This document shows, in pieces, positions 9,560 through 17,968 of a DNA stretch of 64,000 nucleotides. Source of the stretch: Candidatus Nitrotoga sp. CP45. Its GTDB lineage: Bacteria > Pseudomonadota > Gammaproteobacteria > Burkholderiales > Gallionellaceae. The notes below the pieces were generated by a model. The model was not told the origin of the DNA and made no database searches. It was given only the letters and a program-made list of their open reading frames with translations. The position numbers and the translations under genes were made by a program. Positions within the stretch are counted from its first letter, which is position 1. Every line of letters starts with the position of its first letter. Where the stretch lies: positions 62,001 through 126,000 of the forward strand of contig CAMCFJ010000002.1 in NCBI GenBank assembly GCA_945874105.1. Direction: 5' to 3'.

Positions 9560-11679
9560 ACGACCTCTATCAATAAGGGCAAGGTAACACTTACTTTCGT
9601 TCCACCAGTTGCTACATTTTCAATAACAATACTTCCGCCGTGTTCCTCTACAATTTTTTTCACGATTGCCAAACCTAGCCCAGTACCCTTGGACTTAGTC
9701 GTCCGATAAGGTTCGAAAGCGCGCGCCAGCAAATGCTCGGGAAAACCGCAGCCATTGTCTTGCACACAAAGTTTTATTGCGCCACCTTCCTCTGTCGTGC
9801 TCAGGATAATTTCCCGTTGAGTCACGTTTTGTAAAGCGTCATACGAATTCTGCAATAAATTATGAATCACTTGACGCAAGCGTGTCGCATCCCCTTTCAC
9901 CCAAGCCTGGGTCGCATTCAAGCGCAAGGTAATCGGACTGCTGTTAGCTTCATACAACCCGAGCACTTCGCGTAGTAACAGGTGCATGTCCAGCACCATC
10001 AACTTGGGCGCTGGCGCCCGGGCATAATCGGCGAATTCAGTTACCATGTTTTTCATTGCCGCCACTTGACTCACGATAGTCTGCGTGGCTCGCTGTAATA
10101 GCTGTGCGTCGCTGCTGTCCAGCTTGGCGCTCAACTTGTGTTGAAGGCGCTCCGCAGACAGCTGAATAGGTGTCAGCGGATTCTTTATTTCATGCGCCAA
10201 ACGACGCGCCACTTCGCCCCACGCTGCCTGACGTTCCGCTTGTAGCAAATAGGTAATATCGTCGAACACCACTACGTAGCTATTGTCCGCCGCTGTGGAC
10301 AATCGGGTGCCGCGCATTAATAATATCTGATCACCATTCTTGCTAAGCCGCTCAATCTGACGCTGCCATTCGCCGCTTGTCACTTCATTAAAGGCCTGCA
10401 TGACCGCATCTGAAAAGGGGCGTAACAGGGGATGCCGCACGGCGATTTCCGCTAAGGGCACATCCTGCATGTCCAGGAGCGATACCCCAAGTATCTGCGC
10501 CGCACTACTATTGACGGAACGCAGCCTGAATTGCTCATTCACCACTAAAACGCCAGACGATAGGTGTGCCAGCATGCTTTCCAGGTAGGCTTTAGCATCT
10601 TCCGCTTGACGTTGTTGCTGCTCGCTCGTGGTTTTCGCATCGGCCAATTGTAATGTCATCTGGTTGAAGAGCCCGGTCAGCGCACCCAACTCATCACTGC
10701 TATTAATCGGATGCTGACGCGAAAAATCGCCCTGCGCTACCGCCCGCGTTCCTTCGGCCAGCGCTGCGAGCGGTGCGCTTAGGCGATCACTGATAAAAAA
10801 AGCAGCTGACACCGCGCTCAACAATACAATCAACAGCGATAGCGTTAGTGTGATGCCATACAAGCGTTTCAATCCCAGACGAGACAGTGACATCTCCTGA
10901 TAATCGCGATAAACCGTCCGTACCATTTCTGCGTCAGCAGCAAGCTGTTTGGGGACTGGTTGCGTTAGCTGCAGAATGCGCGTCTCGGCTGACAGTTGCA
11001 GTGGCTTAACCAGCACCAGCACACGTAATATCAGGCTGTTATCAGGCAGTGTATCAATAATGCTATTTAACCCCTGCTGGCTTGCCTCACGCAGCATTTC
11101 AGCGCCAGGCATATCTGGAAGCAGCTTGCGGCTGCTACTGGCAAACGCAAATAACTTTCCGCTTTTGTTAAACAATGCAACATCCTGAGCTGTACCTTTG
11201 CCTATTAGCTGACCCAACGTTTTTGAGTATTGATCTGGAGATTGCTTTGCAAGTAACAGGGCAGTTGACTGACCTTTTTTGCTCAATTCATTAAGACCCG
11301 TTTCCAGCGCATTTCGGCCCAGGTTCAAACCGCTCTCCAACGCTTTTTCTACCCGAAGATCGAACCACGACTCGATGCTCTTATCAAGAAACTGTACCGA
11401 AACAGCATATACCAGCAGACCGGGCAGGATCGCAATCAAAATGAAAAATAGCGTCAGTCGCAGGGTGAGTTTCGCACCGAATACTTGAGCCTTAAGCTTG
11501 CCGCGTAACTGCCATAATTGATAGCCAACCAGCACGGTTAAGTACGATGCCAGAACCCCGGCCAAAGTCAGCAGTACATAATAATTGCGCGAAAACAGCT
11601 CGGTATTGGCACTGGCGCTTGACAGCAGATAAAGCAGGAAACCGCCAAGCAGTGCGCTGATGAAAATTAAATACTTCAC
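9556..11679 (-). CDS. NtrY-like sensor histidine kinase (HAMP-PAS-HisKA-HATPase)
   Basis: RRLAHEIKNPLTPIQLSAERL H-box; DNGCGFPEHLLARAFEPYRTTKSKGTGLGLAIVKKIVEEHGG. Confidence 0.92.
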   Translation of the reverse strand: MKYLIFISALLGGFLLYLLSSASANTELFSRNYYVLLTLAGVLASYLTVLVGYQLWQLRGKLKAQVFGAKLTLRLTLFFILIAILPGLLVYAVSVQFLDKSIESWFDLRVEKALESGLNLGRNALETGLNELSKKGQSTALLLAKQSPDQYSKTLGQLIGKGTAQDVALFNKSGKLFAFASSSRKLLPDMPGAEMLREASQQGLNSIIDTLPDNSLILRVLVLVKPLQLSAETRILQLTQPVPKQLAADAEMVRTVYRDYQEMSLSRLGLKRLYGITLTLSLLIVLLSAVSAAFFISDRLSAPLAALAEGTRAVAQGDFSRQHPINSSDELGALTGLFNQMTLQLADAKTTSEQQQRQAEDAKAYLESMLAHLSSGVLVVNEQFRLRSVNSSAAQILGVSLLDMQDVPLAEIAVRHPLLRPFSDAVMQAFNEVTSGEWQRQIERLSKNGDQILLMRGTRLSTAADNSYVVVFDDITYLLQAERQAAWGEVARRLAHEIKNPLTPIQLSAERLQHKLSAKLDSSDAQLLQRATQTIVSQVAAMKNMVTEFADYARAPAPKLMVLDMHLLLREVLGLYEANSSPITLRLNATQAWVKGDATRLRQVIHNLLQNSYDALQNVTQREIILSTTEEGGAIKLCVQDNGCGFPEHLLARAFEPYRTTKSKGTGLGLAIVKKIVEEHGGSIVIENVATGGTKVSVTLPLLIEVV

Positions 11680-11682
11680 CGC

Positions 11683-12357
11683 CTATTCACTTTCGCGGTC
11701 TGGGGCAGATACGATGGGACGTACTGTCCATCGGTACCAATTGGAATCAAAGTTCCAATCTTGGGTAGCCAAGGCATTGACTTGCAAAGGTTTCGGTAAT
11801 TGCGTTACATCCAGACGCATTCGCGTGGCAGCAATATAGTCGCCCTTTTGGGGTAACAGCGAAGAAATATAACCCTCGTTTTTCTGGAACAGCGCAGCAT
11901 CAATTGGTGTAGCAGACTGATGGCTGATAATACGCAGTGCATCGCCCAGGCTAGAAAAGTTTTGAAACAGCGAGCCGCGTGTGATGCGGTACTGGCGCGT
12001 CAGTTTGTTGTAAGATAATTTGGCAGTTTGTTCATTTTTTACGATAACCTCGTCCATCCAGTACCAACGTGGGCGAATCAGGCTGAACTCGCTAATGAAA
12101 TACAGAGGCACCCCGCGCGTCAGTGCTTGATCTACAACGAAGTTCAAGCTAATGTCGAAATCAGCCGAAAACTGATAACTACCGTCAGATAACCGTGCCT
12201 CCGTTTTACGCACACTGATACCCTCGGCACAGACGGCCGAAATGCCTAGCCACAATGCCAGCAGCACAGCCAACAATCGTACCAGGTTATGCATGCTTTT
12301 GCAGTAATGCATAAAAGAAACCGTCGCGCTGGTCATCGGGGAATATTTGACCTTCAT
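11683..12357 (-). CDS. DUF4390 domain-containing protein
   Basis: Signal-like N-terminus; lies between rsmB and ntrY-like genes as is usual for this family; YWMDEVIVKNEQTAKLSYNKLTRQYRITRGSLFQNFSSLGDAL. Confidence 0.75.
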   Translation of the reverse strand: MKVKYSPMTSATVSFMHYCKSMHNLVRLLAVLLALWLGISAVCAEGISVRKTEARLSDGSYQFSADFDISLNFVVDQALTRGVPLYFISEFSLIRPRWYWMDEVIVKNEQTAKLSYNKLTRQYRITRGSLFQNFSSLGDALRIISHQSATPIDAALFQKNEGYISSLLPQKGDYIAATRMRLDVTQLPKPLQVNALATQDWNFDSNWYRWTVRPIVSAPDRESE

Positions 12358-13573
12358 TTAAATTGGGTATGGTCAGCGGCAATTGTTTGCCATCATTATG
12401 CTGGTTTAAAAATTCATCAATAACTTGCTGGTTTTCTCGCGCAAAAATGGAACAGGTTACATATAGTAACTTTCCATCTCTTTCCAGCAACCGCCACAAC
12501 GCGCACAGAATATGCAACTGCTGTTGCGCGAATCCATCAATATCACCCGGACGACGCAGCCACTTTATGTCGGGATGGCGCCGGACCACGCCAGAGGCGG
12601 AGCAGGGTACATCGGCCAGGATTCGATGAAATGGTTTGCCATCCCACCAGCTATCGGGCTGTGCCGCATCACCGCTTTGCAACTGTGCATGCAATTGCAG
12701 GCGTTGCAGGTTTTCACGTACCAATTCCAAACGTTGCGCATTTTTGTCCAAAGCGAGCAGATCAAGTTGTGCTAACTCAAGTAGGTGAGTACTTTTTCCG
12801 CCCGGTGCAGCGCACGCATCAAGCACCCGCATACCGTTTTGCACGTCCAACAAGCGTGCTGCGTATTGCGCGCCCGCATCCTGCACTGAAACCAGACCGT
12901 CGAAAAATCCTGGTAACTTATTTACCGGGAGAGGGTGTCCCAGCAGCACGGCATCTGGCTCGATTAAACTGGCCGGAATATCATGCTGCGCAAGCAGTGC
13001 CAGATAATCTGCTGAACTGATTAATCGACAATTCACACGCAGTGTCATGGGCGGGTGCTGGTTACCCGCCAGCAAAATAGCCTCCGAATGCCTTCCATAT
13101 TGCGCCTGGACTGCAGCTATCCACCATTGCGGATAGGCATAACGGCCTTCCTCGCTAGAGGCCGCGACTGTAAGTAACGCCTCGCGGTTGCGCAAAAAAT
13201 TGCGCAGTACCGCATTTGCCAGTCCTCCAGCTGCTGCATTGTACTTTCGCACAGCACGCACGGCATGATCTACCACTGCGTGGGGCGCCGCTTTGGTATG
13301 CAGCAGTTGATACAAAGCCACTAACAACAAGCAACGTAGTTGCAAATCCTGCACCGGCTTGTGCAACAATTGATCCAGCACGCGCACTAACTGACCATAA
13401 AAGCGCAGCGTACCATAACTCAAATCCTGTAGCGCACCACGTTGTTGTGGTGTTAATTCGGATCTAATCTGCTCAGGCGGAGACTGCAAAGCCACACTCA
13501 ATGTCTGGCTCAGGTTGCGCCCGGCCAACACTTGGCAGACAACTTGGCTGGCACCCCGTTGTGCTATATGCAT
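12287..13573 (-). CDS. rsmB: 16S rRNA (cytosine(967)-C(5))-methyltransferase
   Basis: Start trimmed to MHIAQRGASQVV; VLDACAAPGGKSTHLLEL; ILADVPCSASGVVRRHPDIKW. Confidence 0.93.
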   Translation of the reverse strand: MHIAQRGASQVVCQVLAGRNLSQTLSVALQSPPEQIRSELTPQQRGALQDLSYGTLRFYGQLVRVLDQLLHKPVQDLQLRCLLLVALYQLLHTKAAPHAVVDHAVRAVRKYNAAAGGLANAVLRNFLRNREALLTVAASSEEGRYAYPQWWIAAVQAQYGRHSEAILLAGNQHPPMTLRVNCRLISSADYLALLAQHDIPASLIEPDAVLLGHPLPVNKLPGFFDGLVSVQDAGAQYAARLLDVQNGMRVLDACAAPGGKSTHLLELAQLDLLALDKNAQRLELVRENLQRLQLHAQLQSGDAAQPDSWWDGKPFHRILADVPCSASGVVRRHPDIKWLRRPGDIDGFAQQQLHILCALWRLLERDGKLLYVTCSIFARENQQVIDEFLNQHNDGKQLPLTIPNLNEGQIFPDDQRDGFFYALLQKHA

Positions 13574-13574
13574 G

Positions 13575-14525
13575 TCAAAGGACTGAAATGCAACGGTCGC
13601 CGAGATGCACTGCAAACCCCTGCATAAACTGCACCGCAGGCAATGCTTTGGCATTCTGGCGCTGCAATACTTCAAGGCATAATGCTCCTTGGCCGCATGC
13701 CACAATAATGCCGTTTTTTTCTACAGCCAGCACGGTTCCCGCATCACCTTCAGCCCCGTCGCGCACACTGGCCTGCCAGATTTTGACAGGTACCCCATTA
13801 AGAATTGTATATGCGATAGGGAAAGGGTTATAAGCATTCACCGCACGCATTATTTGTGTGGCATTTTCTGACCATTCAATTAACGCTTCTGTCTTGCTGA
13901 CTTTGGCAGCGTACGTTGCTTCGGCCGCATTCTGCGGCACTGACTTTAATTGCCCTTGCTCCAGCAAGCACAGTGCCTCGACGATAGCTTCAGCGCCCAG
14001 CTTCGCCAATTTGGCATGCAACGTTTGCGTGGTGTCATGCGCAGTAATCGGACAGGCCTTTTTAAGCAACATATCGCCAGTATCGAGTCCTGCGTCCATT
14101 TGCATAATGGTAATACCGGTTTTATCGTCACCCGCCAGAATAGCGCGCTGAATAGGCGCTGCACCGCGCCAACGCGGCAATAGTGAAGCGTGAATATTCA
14201 GGCAGCCGTAGCGTGGCAACTGCAGTAGCGCTGATGGCAGTATGAGCCCATAAGCCGCAACCACCATTACATCCGCCGCATAATTGGCTAGCTCATGTTG
14301 CACATCGACAGATTTTAATGAAGCAGGCTGTAGCAGGGGCAAGTTACGCGCCAAGGCAAGTTGCTTGACTGGGCTGGCCGTGAGTCGCATACCGCGGCCA
14401 GCTGGCCTGTCGGGCTGGGTTAACACCGCGACCACAGAAAATTGTGGCACCAGCAACGCCTCTAGTGCGGTGGCGGCGAAGTCTGGCGTGCCGGCAAAAA
14501 TGATCTTTAGAGGAGAGCTGATTAT
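13575..14525 (-). CDS. fmt: Methionyl-tRNA formyltransferase; reading frame extended upstream of the listed ORF, start codon non-canonical or unresolved
   Basis: Upstream in-frame sequence gives IISSPLKIIFAGTPDFAATALEALLVPQFSVVAVLTQPDRPAGRG, the conserved Fmt N-terminus; also LNIHASLLPRWRGAAPIQRAI. The listed ORF start at 14456 (TTG) would truncate it. Confidence 0.9.
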   Translation of the reverse strand: MISSPLKIIFAGTPDFAATALEALLVPQFSVVAVLTQPDRPAGRGMRLTASPVKQLALARNLPLLQPASLKSVDVQHELANYAADVMVVAAYGLILPSALLQLPRYGCLNIHASLLPRWRGAAPIQRAILAGDDKTGITIMQMDAGLDTGDMLLKKACPITAHDTTQTLHAKLAKLGAEAIVEALCLLEQGQLKSVPQNAAEATYAAKVSKTEALIEWSENATQIMRAVNAYNPFPIAYTILNGVPVKIWQASVRDGAEGDAGTVLAVEKNGIIVACGQGALCLEVLQRQNAKALPAVQFMQGFAVHLGDRCISVL

Positions 14526-14619
14526 CGGGATACCTTTAAATTAATATAAATTAAGAATGGATTTCATTCAAGGCAATGACGCAACGCAACAGCTTGAGAA
14601 AAACACATTTTTGAGGTGC

Positions 14620-15123
14620 CTACATCGTTTCACGGCGGTGCTTTTTAAGCTTGGCTCGGAGACGAGATTGTTTGAGCGGCGAAAGATATTCAACAAATAC
14701 CTTGCCCTTAAGATGATCCACCTCATGTTGTATACAGATCGCCAGCAACCCGTCCGCTTCTAGCGTGAAAGATTCACCATGCGTATTTAGTGCGCGCACG
14801 ACGATATGTTCGGCGCGGCATATTTTTTCATATACCCCGGGAACCGATAAACAGCCCTCTTCGTAAACACTCTCACCACTACTGGCAATAATTTCCGGGT
14901 TAACGAACACCAACAACTGATCCTGGGTCTCGGAAATATCAATAACAATGATCTGTTGATGTACATCCACCTGAGTCGCGGCCAAGCCCACTCCTGGCGC
15001 AGAATACATTGTTTCGGCCATATCAGACATAAGCTCGCGGGTAGCAGCACTTACCACATGCACTGGCAACGCGACGGTATGTAACCGCTCATCCGGATAC
15101 TGCAATATTTGTAAAATTGCCAT
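14620..15123 (-). CDS. def: Peptide deformylase
   Basis: [38 protein letters not shown]. Confidence 0.96.
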   Translation of the reverse strand: MAILQILQYPDERLHTVALPVHVVSAATRELMSDMAETMYSAPGVGLAATQVDVHQQIIVIDISETQDQLLVFVNPEIIASSGESVYEEGCLSVPGVYEKICRAEHIVVRALNTHGESFTLEADGLLAICIQHEVDHLKGKVFVEYLSPLKQSRLRAKLKKHRRETM

Positions 15124-15247
15124 AAATGCTTGCTAATTTAAATAACTAGGGGCAGAATTTAAAGCGAATTGCACGAATATTGTGCAATACTTGCTGTCCT
15201 CAGCCTGGCTTCTAGAAAACCGGGGTTTCACGCAAAACGGAGTTTCC

Positions 15248-16267
15248 ATGCAAAAGATTATTATATCGCTGATTTGCTGTTTATTGCCCACCTTCGCCTT
15301 CGCTGATACGCTTAAAATTCGTGATAATGCACCGGATAGTCACATTGTAGTGAAAGGGGATACGCTGTGGGACATCTCCGCCAAGTTTTTCAAGGATCCA
15401 TGGTTATGGCCCAAAATTTGGGGCTTAAACAAAGATACCATTAAAGATCCGCACTGGATTTATCCCGGTGACGTGGTTCATTTGGATCGTGCAAGCGGTA
15501 CACTGCGCATAGGTAAAATTAAAAAGACCGAATCTGACAATGTGAAACTTTCCCCCAGTGTGCACTTGCAAGACAGTGAGCATAACGCAATCCCCAGTAT
15601 TTCAGCCCGTGCTATCGAACCTTTCCTCAGCAGACCACTCATAATTGAAGAGAATGGACTCTCTAACGCACCAATTATAGTTGGCACCCACGAGAATCAC
15701 GTTCTTCTGGCCAGCGGAGATATCGCATACGCTAAAGGCCTATCCAAAGACCAAGGGGTGCTATGGCAAATTTACCGTCCGGGCAAGACACTTCTTGACC
15801 CGGATAATAACGAAGTATTGGGGTACGAGGCAGTTTACCTGGGTGATGCAGAGGTCGAAAAATTCGCCGATATCAGCTCGCTTAAGATCGTCAAGACACT
15901 TAAAGAAATCAACAAGGGTGATCGACTTGTCCAAGCTTCCAGTGAGCTTGCCGGAAACTATGTGCCCCGCGTCCCTGACAGCAAAATCGCAGCACGCGTG
16001 ATCTCTATTTATGCTGGTGTTTCTCAAGCGGGTCAGCATTCCATCATAACCCTCAACAAGGGACTTCGTGATGGCCTTGAAAATGGCCATGTACTGGCGC
16101 TATATCACAAGGGAGATGTGACAAAAGAAAAAGGGGAAACCATCACTCTGCCGGATGTGCGCTACGGCCTGTTATTTGTATTCCGTACTTTTGACAAAGT
16201 AGCCTACGCTCTGGTGATGCGAACCCAACTGCCAGTGCAATTGCTGGATAGCGCGCTGACACCCTGA
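15248..16267 (+). CDS. LysM peptidoglycan-binding domain protein
   Basis: Signal peptide MQKIIISLICCLLPTFAFA; HIVVKGDTLWDISAKFFKDPWLWPKIWGLN; upstream of dprA. Confidence 0.9.
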   Translation: MQKIIISLICCLLPTFAFADTLKIRDNAPDSHIVVKGDTLWDISAKFFKDPWLWPKIWGLNKDTIKDPHWIYPGDVVHLDRASGTLRIGKIKKTESDNVKLSPSVHLQDSEHNAIPSISARAIEPFLSRPLIIEENGLSNAPIIVGTHENHVLLASGDIAYAKGLSKDQGVLWQIYRPGKTLLDPDNNEVLGYEAVYLGDAEVEKFADISSLKIVKTLKEINKGDRLVQASSELAGNYVPRVPDSKIAARVISIYAGVSQAGQHSIITLNKGLRDGLENGHVLALYHKGDVTKEKGETITLPDVRYGLLFVFRTFDKVAYALVMRTQLPVQLLDSALTP

Positions 16268-16278
16268 CCCACCAACCT

Positions 16279-17346
16279 ATGGACGCTGAACTTGCGTCAT
16301 GGCTTGCCCTGAACCAGATACCTGGTTTGGGCAATGAAGGTTTGCGCCGTCTGCTAAAAGCTTTCGGTACTCCCGCCCAAGTTTTCTCCACGCCAGCCCA
16401 TGCTCTCCAGCAAGTAGTCCAGCCAGTCATTGCTGCAATCATCACACAAGGTTGGGACGAAGTAACACTAGCACCCATTACCAGTTGGCTGGCTGATCCA
16501 AACAACCATATTGTCACACTGGCAGATCCTGACTATCCGCAGGCGCTGCTTAACATTTCCGATCCACCATTACTGCTGTATGTAAAAGGACGGCTCGAAT
16601 TGCTTAACCTCCCGGCGCTCGCCGTCGTTGGCAGCCGTAATGCCACCCCACAAGGGTTAAGCAATGCAGAGGCTTTTGCACAGGCAGCGAGCGCAGCCGG
16701 ACTGTGTATTATCAGTGGCATGGCGCATGGCATAGACGCCGCAGCGCATCGCGGAGGGTTGCGCGAGTGCGGCTCCAGCATAGGCATAATTGGCACTGGG
16801 CTAGACAAAGTTTACCCTGCCGCCAACCGCCAACTGGCGCACCAATTAGCACAGGAAGGCGCATTGGTTTCCGAGTTTTCATTAGGCACTCCGCCACAAG
16901 CGGCAAATTTTCCGCGCCGCAATCGCCTCATCAGCGGCCTTAGCCTTGGGTGTCTGGTGGTCGAAGCCTCTCTGCAAAGCGGTTCACTAATTACCGCCCG
17001 CATGGCATTGGAACAAGGTCGTGACGTTTTCGCCATTCCCGGTTCCATCCACGCCCCACAGACAAAAGGATGCCATCATTTGATCAAGCAGGGCGCTAAA
17101 CTGGTAGAGTGCGCGCAAGATATTCTGGAGGAGCTTGGATGTTTCTCCGCCAGTACGACCGTGCAACCTTCCGTACTCGAAGAGCACCCTTTATTAACGC
17201 ATTTGGGTTTCGATCCGGTAGATATGGACAGCTTGAGCCAGCGTAGTGGCTTGACGATTGGGGCACTATCCGCCATCCTGTTGCAACTTGAGCTGAATGG
17301 TGACATCGCAACTTTACCTGGTGGACTTTACCAGCGTATAAATTAA
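16279..17346 (+). CDS. dprA: DNA-processing protein DprA
   Basis: VVGSRNATPQGLSNAEAFA; SGMAHGIDAAAHRGGL; FPRRNRLISGLSLGCLVVEAS. Confidence 0.95.
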   Translation: MDAELASWLALNQIPGLGNEGLRRLLKAFGTPAQVFSTPAHALQQVVQPVIAAIITQGWDEVTLAPITSWLADPNNHIVTLADPDYPQALLNISDPPLLLYVKGRLELLNLPALAVVGSRNATPQGLSNAEAFAQAASAAGLCIISGMAHGIDAAAHRGGLRECGSSIGIIGTGLDKVYPAANRQLAHQLAQEGALVSEFSLGTPPQAANFPRRNRLISGLSLGCLVVEASLQSGSLITARMALEQGRDVFAIPGSIHAPQTKGCHHLIKQGAKLVECAQDILEELGCFSASTTVQPSVLEEHPLLTHLGFDPVDMDSLSQRSGLTIGALSAILLQLELNGDIATLPGGLYQRIN

Positions 17347-17492
17347 AATTGCAATTGTTCAGGTCTGGTGGAACAGCATCTCCCATAGAAAGAAGAAGAA
17401 AAACAAAAACTACAACTATTCATAATCCCTTACTCTTGGTTTATTTACGCCTGGTTTAATAGTTACCAACAATCAATTTTTAACGGGGCATT

Positions 17493-17948
17493 ATGTTTGA
17501 CATTTTAATGTATTTATTCGAAAGTTATTTTCATGCTGGTCGTTATCCCAATTCAGACAGGCTATCCCGCAAATTATCCGCCGCCGGATTTGAAGACGAG
17601 GACATTCATCTGGCGCTGACTTGGTTGTCTGGCTTGGAACAGTTGAACAAAGCAAACTATCCGTCCACCATTAATAATAGTAGTGGACGCTTTTATGCCG
17701 ACTTGGAAATCAAGCGCATTAGCTTGGAAGTACGTAGTTTTCTGACCTTTTGGGAACAAAACAAGATAATTACACCCGTGGAGCGGGAAATGATCCTCGA
17801 CCGCGCGGTCGCATTGAACCGTGAAAATTTGCCACTGGATAAAATCAAACTTATCGTTCTCATGGTGTTGTGGAATCAACGTCAAGACTTGGATCCTTTA
17901 ATAGTTGAGGATCTGCTTACTCCGGCCGATTCCAGTCGCTTACATTAA
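17493..17948 (+). CDS. smg: DUF494 / Smg family protein
   Basis: MFDILMYLFESYF start; lies between dprA and topA. Confidence 0.88.
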   Translation: MFDILMYLFESYFHAGRYPNSDRLSRKLSAAGFEDEDIHLALTWLSGLEQLNKANYPSTINNSSGRFYADLEIKRISLEVRSFLTFWEQNKIITPVEREMILDRAVALNRENLPLDKIKLIVLMVLWNQRQDLDPLIVEDLLTPADSSRLH

Positions 17949-17968
17949 ACTTAGACAAAAACACCACC

